15,476 nt of DNA, taken from Candidatus Woesearchaeota archaeon (GTDB lineage: Archaea; Nanobdellota; Nanobdellia; Woesearchaeales; GW2011-AR4). Below are positions 7,029-12,305 of this stretch, one piece after another (the first letter of the stretch is position 1; each line of letters begins with the position of its first letter). Location: positions 1-15,476 of the forward strand of contig JACPMU010000030.1 in assembly GCA_016185865.1 (NCBI GenBank), read 5' to 3'. Both the position numbers and the translations under genes were made by a program. The notes beneath the pieces are model-generated. The model was given only the letters and a program-made list of their open reading frames with translations, was not told where the DNA came from and did no database searches.

Positions 7029-7853
7029 TTATTGTATTGACTTTATCGCCTTGTTGATTTCTTTCTCGCTATAGCCTTCCCTGTAAAGCACGTCCTTTAT
7101 CTGCTGCAGCGCATAGCCGTGCCTTACATTTTCTCCTATGTACTGCCTCAATGAGCTTATAGTCTGGTTTTCTTTCTTTTTTTTAATGAAAAAATACAAT
7201 GAAATGCCAATGACAGCAGCTAATGCCGATAAAATCCAGATAAAATAATTTGATTTTTCCCGCGGCTTTTCTGTTTCTCCGGTTCCTGGCGTGCTAGGAA
7301 ATCTTTGTGTTGTTTTTGAAGGTGAAGACGTGTTTGCCGTGCTTGTCCCAGTAGCTTCGCAATCAGCATCAGATGCTGGTGAGCAGTCAGGGTCACATAT
7401 GCCGTCTTCAACCCCGTCGCAAAAGTCATCCTGGCTTCCGGACGGGCAGTCTTTTGTGCAGCTTTCATAGCTTTCATGCTTCTCGCATATTCCGTTGCCG
7501 CATGTGTCTGCAAAAGAGCTCACATCAAGGTCCATGATTTTTGAATTTGCAGGGTTGTATATCTCTATTCTTGCGGCAGCAATGCTGTACGGCACATAAA
7601 GTATGTATTTCTTGTTTTCAGAAATATTGTAGTGCAAAGAATCTATCACTTTGTCTTCAAATGATATTGTCTTTATCAAAAATCCTGACTCATCAGCTTT
7701 GCTTTGGTCGTATTCAACATCTCTTAATCCCATCTGGTCGAAAACAAGCGAGCCTGAGAAGTACTTGACTTCAACAACAAAATATTTTGCAGCGCTGGCA
7801 TTTGCGGCCAGCAGCACCGTCAAAATTATGAAAATCGTTATTTTTTTGTCCAT
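7029..7853 (-). CDS. Single-pass surface protein with Cys-rich Asp repeats and cytosolic helical module
   Basis: Unrecognised type I membrane protein of 274 residues. The order is: signal peptide (1-22, ANASA cleavage site), a beta-rich ectodomain (about 24-112), a Cys-rich segment (118-165) with eight cysteines containing two calcium-loop-like units, CGNGICEKHESYESCTKDC and DGVEDGICDPDCSPASDADC, a Ser/Thr/Pro-rich stalk (about 167-200), a membrane helix (about 203-223), a KKKK stop-transfer and a cytosolic tail (232-274). The CGNGICE-type unit is common in archaeal and bacterial surface proteins and may bind calcium. The tail, LRQYIGENVRHGYALQQIKD and onwards, resembles the N-terminal cytosolic part of the neighbouring 538-residue protein. 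It begins 1 nt after that gene's stop, so the two are co-translated and likely partners. Confidence 0.83.
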   Translation of the reverse strand: MDKKITIFIILTVLLAANASAAKYFVVEVKYFSGSLVFDQMGLRDVEYDQSKADESGFLIKTISFEDKVIDSLHYNISENKKYILYVPYSIAAARIEIYNPANSKIMDLDVSSFADTCGNGICEKHESYESCTKDCPSGSQDDFCDGVEDGICDPDCSPASDADCEATGTSTANTSSPSKTTQRFPSTPGTGETEKPREKSNYFIWILSALAAVIGISLYFFIKKKKENQTISSLRQYIGENVRHGYALQQIKDVLYREGYSEKEINKAIKSIQ

Positions 7854-7854
7854 T

Positions 7855-9471
7855 TTATTCTATTGTTGCATTCAGCAAAAGCTGCGCAAATGCAAGATTG
7901 TTGTTTTTGTCCTTTGCCTCAATCAGCGCATAATTCGTGCCGTTGCTTAAGTTCAGCAAAAAGCTGTCATTTGTTTCCTGATTTATGGAGTTAGACAGCA
8001 GCTTCAAATCATTCAATGACAATGTATAATTAACAGGATAATTTGTTCCTGACACAGTGAAATTAATGCTTGCATTCTGGGTTGCATAGGTTGCATTGCC
8101 TAAAGCTGCGACAACAATTTTGGGCGGCGTTGCGAAACTAACTATTTCGTCAGCAAGCTTCTTTGGAGTCAAGATGTAGCTGCAGAAAGAGCCAAAGGCT
8201 GTTATTATCTCTGTATTGGTTATGTTCTTGTAAAATAGAACCTGTGGGTTTGTCCTTATCACTCCAAGGCTTTCTGTGATGCAGTAATCCTCGTTCTTGT
8301 CCAGAATCACTATGAGGTCTTTTACATTGTTGTAAGAGGGGCAGTAAGACTCCACGTCAGTCTTTATCGATGCTGTGTCAGGGTATGACAACGGCTGCTC
8401 TTTCCTGTAAAAATTAAAGTCTTCTTTTATATTTGCGAATTTGTCAATGTTAAACAAAAGGTTCAGGAAATTCTGCGAGTCAACTGCAAACTCTTCATAG
8501 CCGTTTTTAATGCCTGCATAACGGTCTGCTGCAAATATTATGCTGGGTTTTTTGTCCGGCTCGTTCCATTCATGGTCAATCGGAACGCATTTGTTGTTGT
8601 TCAAAACCACAAGGCTGCTGGCTTTTTTGACATTTTGCTGCGTCTTGTCTTTGTACGTGACAACAATGTCAATATCCAGCTTTTTGAATCCTTCAAAATC
8701 CTTTATTTCAGAGCTCAGCCAGTTGTTTCCGTAAAGGTTGTCGTCTTTTGTGCCGTCGTTATGCGAGCCGTCATCATAAAGTGTCACAGAATCAATTAAA
8801 TTTTCGCCGTCTCTTAGCTCTGCTGTGACAGACAGCACATCAGTTTTATCATAAAGATAGTACTTTATGTTGAAAGAAGATTTTTGGTAGTCAGCAGGAG
8901 GCTTTACAGTTGCAACTCCGCTTCCTTTCTTGCTCTTGATATTGTACTGTCTGGCTGTGTAAGACTTGTCAGTTATGTTTCTGCAGAAAACTATGTTGCT
9001 GCAGTCCTTATTAACATTAATTCCGTAATTGCCTACGCAGTTTCCATAAAGGTAATTAGTCAAACAATAGCCTTCCCTGTCAATGCAGCAGCCCACATTG
9101 CATGCCTGAAGCTCACTGCATTTTTCCCCGTCAGCAAAATTTCCGTAGCATTTGTCTCCTGAAGTTTGCTGGCATACTGCAGTGCAGCATCCTTCATTGC
9201 TGCCTTCAGTTATTGCATAACCTGTTATCTGCTGCTGTTTTGGATTCAGGTTGAATGCAAACATTGAAAAAATAAACAGCAGCGAGATGATTATTGAGGA
9301 AATTTTTGCATACTGCAATTGCTGGTGCCTTGCCAGCAGATAATTTGCATAGCCTTCATCATAGCCATGCCTGACAAGGACATGCTTTATTGCGTGTTTG
9401 GAGTATCCTTTGCTTAAATGCTCCTTCACGTATTTTTTCAGCCTTTTGTCTATGTTATTTTTTTTCAGCAT
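7855..9471 (-). CDS. Large surface protein: cytosolic module, membrane anchor, Cys-rich, beta and M64-like domains
   Basis: Unrecognised 538-residue protein. A cytosolic helical module (about 7-50; LKKYVKEHLSKGYSKHAIKH) precedes one membrane helix (57-75), so the rest lies outside. A Cys-rich region (95-163) holds 12 cysteines including two CC pairs. Next comes a beta domain (about 195-292) with LYDDGSHNDGTKDD, an acidic turn typical of calcium-binding surface domains. Residues 309-443 resemble the IgA-peptidase M64 fold (ADRY at 315-318, FAVDSQNFLNLLFNIDKFAN, DLIVILDKNEDYC, LADE at 439-442), but the zinc site expected as HExxH reads TAFGS (424-428), so it would be inactive. A C-terminal Ig-like segment (452-538) carries eight N-glycosylation sequons. 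The start overlaps the upstream 51-residue ORF by 17 nt; no downstream start fits better. It seems to be the main ectodomain of the cluster. Confidence 0.83.
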   Translation of the reverse strand: MLKKNNIDKRLKKYVKEHLSKGYSKHAIKHVLVRHGYDEGYANYLLARHQQLQYAKISSIIISLLFIFSMFAFNLNPKQQQITGYAITEGSNEGCCTAVCQQTSGDKCYGNFADGEKCSELQACNVGCCIDREGYCLTNYLYGNCVGNYGINVNKDCSNIVFCRNITDKSYTARQYNIKSKKGSGVATVKPPADYQKSSFNIKYYLYDKTDVLSVTAELRDGENLIDSVTLYDDGSHNDGTKDDNLYGNNWLSSEIKDFEGFKKLDIDIVVTYKDKTQQNVKKASSLVVLNNNKCVPIDHEWNEPDKKPSIIFAADRYAGIKNGYEEFAVDSQNFLNLLFNIDKFANIKEDFNFYRKEQPLSYPDTASIKTDVESYCPSYNNVKDLIVILDKNEDYCITESLGVIRTNPQVLFYKNITNTEIITAFGSFCSYILTPKKLADEIVSFATPPKIVVAALGNATYATQNASINFTVSGTNYPVNYTLSLNDLKLLSNSINQETNDSFLLNLSNGTNYALIEAKDKNNNLAFAQLLLNATIE

Positions 9472-9610
9472 TTTTTAGCATAGAAACAAGATTTTTTGAT
9501 TTGCCTATGTACTTGACAACTTTTTGCCTTATTTTTCCGTTAATCCTCACGCTCTTTACAAGATAATAATAATAGTTATTGTTGATTTTTTTGGCTCTGA
9601 GGAATACCAT
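9455..9610 (-). CDS. 51-residue basic protein resembling the N-terminus of IS1634-type transposases
   Basis: Short ORF, M-VFLRAKKINNNYYYYLVKS then VRINGKIRQKVVKYIGKS and a short tail ending AEKK. The pattern YYYxLVxSxRxNGKxRQKVVxYxG matches the opening segment of many IS1634/IS4-like DDE transposases and small stand-alone archaeal proteins (family memory, not a search). No transposase catalytic part or terminal repeats follow, so it is probably an orphan or domesticated domain and not an insertion sequence. It is basic and could bind nucleic acid. Its TATA box (9634-9641) predicts a leaderless start at 9610, and a TTAGGCACTA copy sits between TATA and start. Its end overlaps the 538-residue surface gene by 17 nt, so it heads that operon. 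Confidence 0.72.
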   Translation of the reverse strand: MVFLRAKKINNNYYYYLVKSVRINGKIRQKVVKYIGKSKNLVSMLKNAEKK

Positions 9611-9633
9611 GAAATTACTTAGGCACTACTGTG

Positions 9634-9641
9634 TATTTAAA
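9634..9641 (-). promoter_or_regulatory. TATA box for the surface-protein operon
   Basis: The minus strand reads TTTAAATA within CATTTAAATACAC, about 25 bp from position 9613, close to the ATG at 9610, so a nearly leaderless transcript is predicted. The first TTAGGCACTA copy (9619-9628) lies between it and the start. Confidence 0.6.
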
Positions 9642-9824
9642 TGTTTTGATTAGTATATATTTTTAGATATTTAGGCATTTAAAAAAAATATTAGGCACTT
9701 TTAATATATTAATTTTAGGCACTATTTAATAATTATTAGGCACTACAATGGGAATATGTGCTTGAACGTAGCTATATGTTAGGCACTACTAGACAAAAAC
9801 AAAATTTTTACGGCAACAAAAACA

Positions 9825-9832
9825 TTTATATA
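9825..9832 (+). promoter_or_regulatory. TATA box for the DUF1858/A-type Fe-S carrier gene
   Basis: TTTATATA centred about 26 bp upstream of the ATG at 9855, predicting a leaderless mRNA. The inverted motif copy TGCCTAA (9839-9845) occupies the space between TATA box and start, as expected for a repressor operator. Confidence 0.65.
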
Positions 9833-9854
9833 GTACAATGCCTAACAATATGCT

Positions 9855-10436
9855 ATGGAACAGCAAGCAAGGGAAATCAAGCAGCTTATAACAAAAGACA
9901 TGACTATAGGCGATGTTGTGGCAAAATACCCTTCTGTCATAGAGCCGTTGCAGTCTGCTGGAGTCCATTGCGTTGGCTGCCATGTCTCATACCATGAAAC
10001 GCTTGAGCAGGGCTTCAAGGGCCATGGAATGAGCGATGAGGAAGTTGACATGGTAATTGCAAAGTTGAACACAGCTGTTGAAGAGTCAAAGCTTGAGCAA
10101 GGCAAGGAATTCATTGTAACAAGCAAGGCATCTGAAAAATTAAGGGAAGTTCTTAAGGAAAACAGCAAGGAAGGCTCCGGATTGAGGATTGAGATTGTGC
10201 CAGGAGGTTGCTCAGGATTCCAGTACGGGCTTGAGCTGGATGACCAAACAACGGACATGGACTTTATTGTTGAAGACAAGGGAGTCAAAATAATAATTGC
10301 AAAAGAAAACATGCAATTCTTGAAAGGGGCAAAGCTTGACTATGTTGACAGCTTACAAGGGGGAGGCTTTAAGATAAGCAACCCGAATGTAAAGAGCGGA
10401 AGCGGCTGTGGCTGCGGGCAGAGTTTCGAGCAGTAA
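9855..10436 (+). CDS. DUF1858 domain fused to A-type Fe-S cluster carrier (IscA/SufA/HesB family)
   Basis: Protein of 193 residues in two parts. Residues about 10-72 match DUF1858 (MTIGDVVAKYPSVIEPLQSA, then CVGC at 39-42 and GMSDEEVDMVIAKLN), a small helical domain often linked to Fe-S or hybrid-cluster proteins. Residues about 84-193 are an A-type carrier with the three conserved cysteines: C119 in PGGCSGFQYGL and C185/C187 in GSGCGCGQSF. Such carriers bind a [2Fe-2S] or [4Fe-4S] cluster or iron and pass it to target enzymes. The fusion adds a second C-x2-C pair that might hold a metal or take part in cluster handover (inference). The gene has its own TATA box, a leaderless start and an overlapping TTAGGCA operator copy. 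It precedes peroxiredoxin and ferritin-like genes, fitting an iron/redox stress group. Confidence 0.92.
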   Translation: MEQQAREIKQLITKDMTIGDVVAKYPSVIEPLQSAGVHCVGCHVSYHETLEQGFKGHGMSDEEVDMVIAKLNTAVEESKLEQGKEFIVTSKASEKLREVLKENSKEGSGLRIEIVPGGCSGFQYGLELDDQTTDMDFIVEDKGVKIIIAKENMQFLKGAKLDYVDSLQGGGFKISNPNVKSGSGCGCGQSFEQ

Positions 10437-10447
10437 GTGCTTTTAGA

Positions 10448-10468
10448 TTTTTTAAAATTTAATTTTTT
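10448..10468 (+). terminator. T-rich run after the Fe-S carrier gene
   Basis: Two six-T tracts (10448-10453 and 10463-10468) begin about 12 nt after the stop codon. Oligo-T tracts without a hairpin are typical archaeal terminators. The second tract merges with the TATA-like sequence of the next promoter. Confidence 0.4.
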
Positions 10469-10482
10469 ATATTGATAGTGCC
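10466..10482 (+). promoter_or_regulatory. Candidate promoter and operator half for peroxiredoxin/ferritin-like operon
   Basis: TTTATATT (10466-10473) could be a TATA box. TAGTGCC (10476-10482), an inverted 7-bp match to the GGCACTA end of the repeat array at 9.6-9.8 kb, follows at once. Transcription would start near 10495, leaving a leader of about 59 nt, longer than the other genes here, so a nearer promoter is possible. The TATA-then-motif layout copies that of the two divergent promoters. Confidence 0.4.
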
Positions 10483-10553
10483 ATATTGTCAAGGGCAAGA
10501 AGCACAAAAACATTAACTAAGGAAAACATTACTAAAACAAAATTAAAAATAAA

Positions 10554-11000
10554 ATGATTGAAGTTGGACAACAAGCTCCTGATTTCACTTTGGCTGACCA
10601 GGACGGAAAGGAAAGAAAGCTGAGCGATTTTAAAGGCAAAAATGTTGTCCTTGCCTTCTACCCTTTTGATTTCTCTCCTGTCTGCACAGTTGAATTCGGA
10701 TGTTTTGAGGATGATTGGCCAAAATTGAATGAACTGAATGCGCAGGTTCTTGGCATAAGCGTTGACAGCAAGTACTCCCACAAGGAATTTGCGCAAAAGC
10801 TTGGCTTGAGCTTTCCCTTATTGAGTGATTTTGGAAAAAATGTCTGCAGCATTTACGGAACATTAAGGAAAGAAGGGTTCAGCGAAAGGGCTTATTTCAT
10901 AATTGATAAGCAGTGTATAGTAAGATTTAAGTATTTGATGCCTTCTCCAGGAGAAAGGCTTGAAAACAATAAGCTGATAGAAGACTTAAGCAAACTATAG
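10554..11000 (+). CDS. Peroxiredoxin (AhpC/TSA, Bcp/AhpE-like)
   Basis: Thiol peroxidase of 148 residues that reduces hydrogen peroxide and organic peroxides in the cytosol. The thioredoxin-fold start (IEVGQQAPDFTLADQDGKER) and the active site FYPFDFSPVCTVEFG are clear: C44 is the peroxidatic cysteine, with Ser41 where Thr is more usual. R112 in SERAYFIID fits the conserved active-site arginine. C50 or C98 could serve as resolving cysteine; C121 is a further cysteine. Length is normal for one-domain Bcp/AhpE types and lacks the C-terminal arm of AhpC. The electron donor is not in the window. The ferritin-like gene starts 9 nt after its stop, so the two form an operon combining peroxide removal with iron handling. 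Confidence 0.95.
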   Translation: MIEVGQQAPDFTLADQDGKERKLSDFKGKNVVLAFYPFDFSPVCTVEFGCFEDDWPKLNELNAQVLGISVDSKYSHKEFAQKLGLSFPLLSDFGKNVCSIYGTLRKEGFSERAYFIIDKQCIVRFKYLMPSPGERLENNKLIEDLSKL

Positions 11001-11009
11001 GTGATTTGA

Positions 11010-11489
11010 ATGGGGCAAAAAGGAAGGGAAATCGCAAAGCTTGACCATAAATGGCTGATAAAGGAATTAAGCAAGGCTTATGCCTTTGAATGGGTTGTGC
11101 ATCATTATGCTTCTTTGGCTTCCAATATTGTTTCCGGATTAAGAGCCCCTGTTTATTCTGAAATTTTCAAGAAAGCCGCTGAAGGCGAGTTTGGGCATGC
11201 AAACAGGGTTGCAAAAAGAATCGCTGAATTGGGGGGAGAGCCTCCAGAGTCATTAAGCGAAATGGAAAAGCTTGCAGGCTTTGGAAAAGTAAGCTTTCCA
11301 AAGGAAAGAAGCGATGTCAAAGGGTTCATCAAAGTCTTTTTAAAGATGGAGCAGCACGCAATTGTCTTATACAACGATTTGGCGCAAAAGACTCACGGCA
11401 AGGACCTGGTGACCCATGAATTGGCAGAAGACTTGTTGTCAGAGGAAGTTGCCGAAGAGGAAGAGTACGAGAATCTTTTGAGGGAATAA
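11010..11489 (+). CDS. Ferritin-like / Dps-like iron-binding protein
   Basis: All-helical 159-residue protein of the ferritin-like superfamily, probably oxidising and storing iron or protecting DNA from iron plus peroxide. Candidate di-iron ligands are E27 (AYAFEWVVHHY), E60 and H63 (an E-x-x-H in EGEFGHANRVAK), E114 (KMEQHAIVLYNDL) and the acidic fourth helix (LSEEVAEEEEYENL, 144-156), where a Glu seems to replace the His often seen in a second E-x-x-H. The helix spacing, length and the GGEPP turn (75-79) suit the archaeal Dps-like/bacterioferritin-related branch. An AGGTGAT ribosome-binding site overlaps the stop of the peroxiredoxin gene, so translation is coupled; archaeal Dps-like proteins use hydrogen peroxide as oxidant, which agrees with that partner. 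Exact subfamily is uncertain. Confidence 0.87.
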   Translation: MGQKGREIAKLDHKWLIKELSKAYAFEWVVHHYASLASNIVSGLRAPVYSEIFKKAAEGEFGHANRVAKRIAELGGEPPESLSEMEKLAGFGKVSFPKERSDVKGFIKVFLKMEQHAIVLYNDLAQKTHGKDLVTHELAEDLLSEEVAEEEEYENLLRE

Positions 11490-11497
11490 AAGATTCA

Positions 11498-11508
11498 TTT
11501 TTATTTTT
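11498..11508 (+). terminator. T-rich terminator after the ferritin-like gene
   Basis: TTTTTATTTTT about 9 nt after the stop codon, with no hairpin; it fits the oligo-T type of archaeal termination and ends just before the next TATA box. Confidence 0.45.
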
Positions 11509-11516
11509 GAATAAGA

Positions 11517-11524
11517 TTTATAAA
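11517..11524 (+). promoter_or_regulatory. TATA box for the cysteine hydrolase gene
   Basis: TTTATAAA within GATTTATAAACTA, centred about 26 bp upstream of the ATG at 11547, predicting a leaderless transcript; no Shine-Dalgarno precedes the start, only a T-run. Confidence 0.65.
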
Positions 11525-11546
11525 CTAATTTGAGTTCTTTTTTTCT

Positions 11547-12119
11547 ATGAAAGGTGCAATATTTTTTGACATCGACACCCAATACGACTTCATGCACAAT
11601 AATGGCAAATTTTATGTCAAGGATGCTGAAGACATTATTCCAAATCTTGGAGCTATAACACAATTTGCCTTAATTAACAATATACCAGTTTTTGCCTCAA
11701 TCGACAATAACGGGTTTAAAAAAGAACATGGCGAATGGAATCAGCTAAAAATCCCTGAAACAAGGCTGTACAACGCAGCCATTGTTCCAAACAAAAAATT
11801 AACAGATGAAAAGATAAAACAATTAAAAAAAGAGAACAAGCTGCTGATTGAAAAGCATGAGCACAATGCCTTCTCAAACCCAAACTTGAGATTAATATTA
11901 AACGGGACAAAAAAGGCCTATGTCTACGGCGTTGCAACCGACTATTGCGTCAAGGAAGTTGTGCTGGAATTAAGAAGCATGAAAATTGAAACTTACGTGA
12001 TAAGGGATGCTATCAAGCCTGTTTCCAAAAAAACGGAAAATAAACAACTTGCTTTGTTCAGGAAAAAAGGAGCAAAGTTTTTAACCACACAACAATTATT
12101 GAGTAAAAAGGAGTTATGA
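11547..12119 (+). CDS. Isochorismatase-family cysteine hydrolase (nicotinamidase-like)
   Basis: Cytosolic hydrolase of 190 residues. The Asp-Lys-Cys catalytic triad of the family is present: D10 in FFDIDTQYDFM (family form D-x-Q-x-D-F), K103 in LIEKHEHNAF and C134 in YGVATDYCVKEVV, the last also holding the GVATDxCV cis-peptide turn. Nicotinamidases, which turn nicotinamide into nicotinic acid for NAD salvage, also need an Asp/His metal site near residue 53; here that region reads SIDNNGFKKEHGEW, so D53 and perhaps H61 remain but the usual D-x-H spacing is lost. The substrate therefore stays open: nicotinamide or another small amide or ether. It has its own TATA box and is not tightly joined to neighbours. 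Confidence 0.87.
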   Translation: MKGAIFFDIDTQYDFMHNNGKFYVKDAEDIIPNLGAITQFALINNIPVFASIDNNGFKKEHGEWNQLKIPETRLYNAAIVPNKKLTDEKIKQLKKENKLLIEKHEHNAFSNPNLRLILNGTKKAYVYGVATDYCVKEVVLELRSMKIETYVIRDAIKPVSKKTENKQLALFRKKGAKFLTTQQLLSKKEL

Positions 12120-12158
12120 TTTGGGGGTAAGATTTATTTTTGAAATAATATTAGTTAA

Positions 12159-12210
12159 TGCCGGAGAAAATCAAAGATTTTCGCGGCACCAAAAATGCAA
12201 AGCATTTTTG
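12159..12210. repeat. Tandem hairpins with AAA loops downstream of the hydrolase gene
   Basis: Hairpin A (12159-12188): TGCCG/CGGCA outer stem, small internal loop, GAAAATC/GATTTTC inner stem, AAA loop. Hairpin B (12190-12210): perfect 9-bp stem CAAAAATGC/GCATTTTTG, AAA loop. Only 1 nt separates them and their shape is alike, so they may be copies of a REP-like palindromic element, a two-part 3' end structure for the hydrolase mRNA, or mRNA stabilisers. The intergenic sequence around them (12120-12305) otherwise shows only AT-rich sequence and weak TATA-like stretches such as TTTAATAA near 12260. Confidence 0.5.
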
Positions 12211-12305
12211 ATTGCGTTGTTAAGGTCATAAACTTATTAAAACAAACATTAATTTTACATTTAATAACACGTTACAAAAACAATATTGAAAATAATTAAT
12301 CAAAA

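Larger units (their letters stand above)
9619..9845 (+). repeat. Array of TTAGGCACTA-like motifs in a divergent promoter region
   Basis: Six direct copies of TTAGGCA(C/T)T(A/T) start at 9619, 9671, 9691, 9715, 9736 and 9779, and one inverted copy (TGCCTAA) lies at 9839-9845. Start-to-start distances are 52, 20, 24, 21 and 43 bp, mostly near multiples of 10.5 bp, so most copies would face one side of the helix. The copy at 9619 lies between the TATA and start of the minus-strand surface operon; the inverted copy lies between the TATA and start of the plus-strand Fe-S carrier gene. This is where a repressor would act. Spacer sequences are AT-rich and unrelated. Iterons of a replication origin are the main alternative. 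Confidence 0.75.

Noticed and set aside
9455..9610. Insertion sequence
   Set aside because: Only a transposase-N-terminus-like piece of 51 residues; no catalytic domain, terminal inverted repeats or target duplications seen.
9619..9845. CRISPR array made of the TTAGGCACTA repeats
   Set aside because: Repeats are only about 10 bp, spacings vary from 20 to 52 bp, one copy is inverted and no cas genes are near; a promoter operator array fits better.
9619..9845. Replication origin with iterons
   Set aside because: No Orc1/Cdc6 gene nearby, no ORB-like longer element, and motif copies are placed exactly between TATA boxes and starts. Kept only as an alternative.
11547..12119. Naming the cysteine hydrolase pncA
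   Set aside because: The catalytic triad is present but the D-x-H metal site of nicotinamidases is not preserved, so the substrate is not certain.
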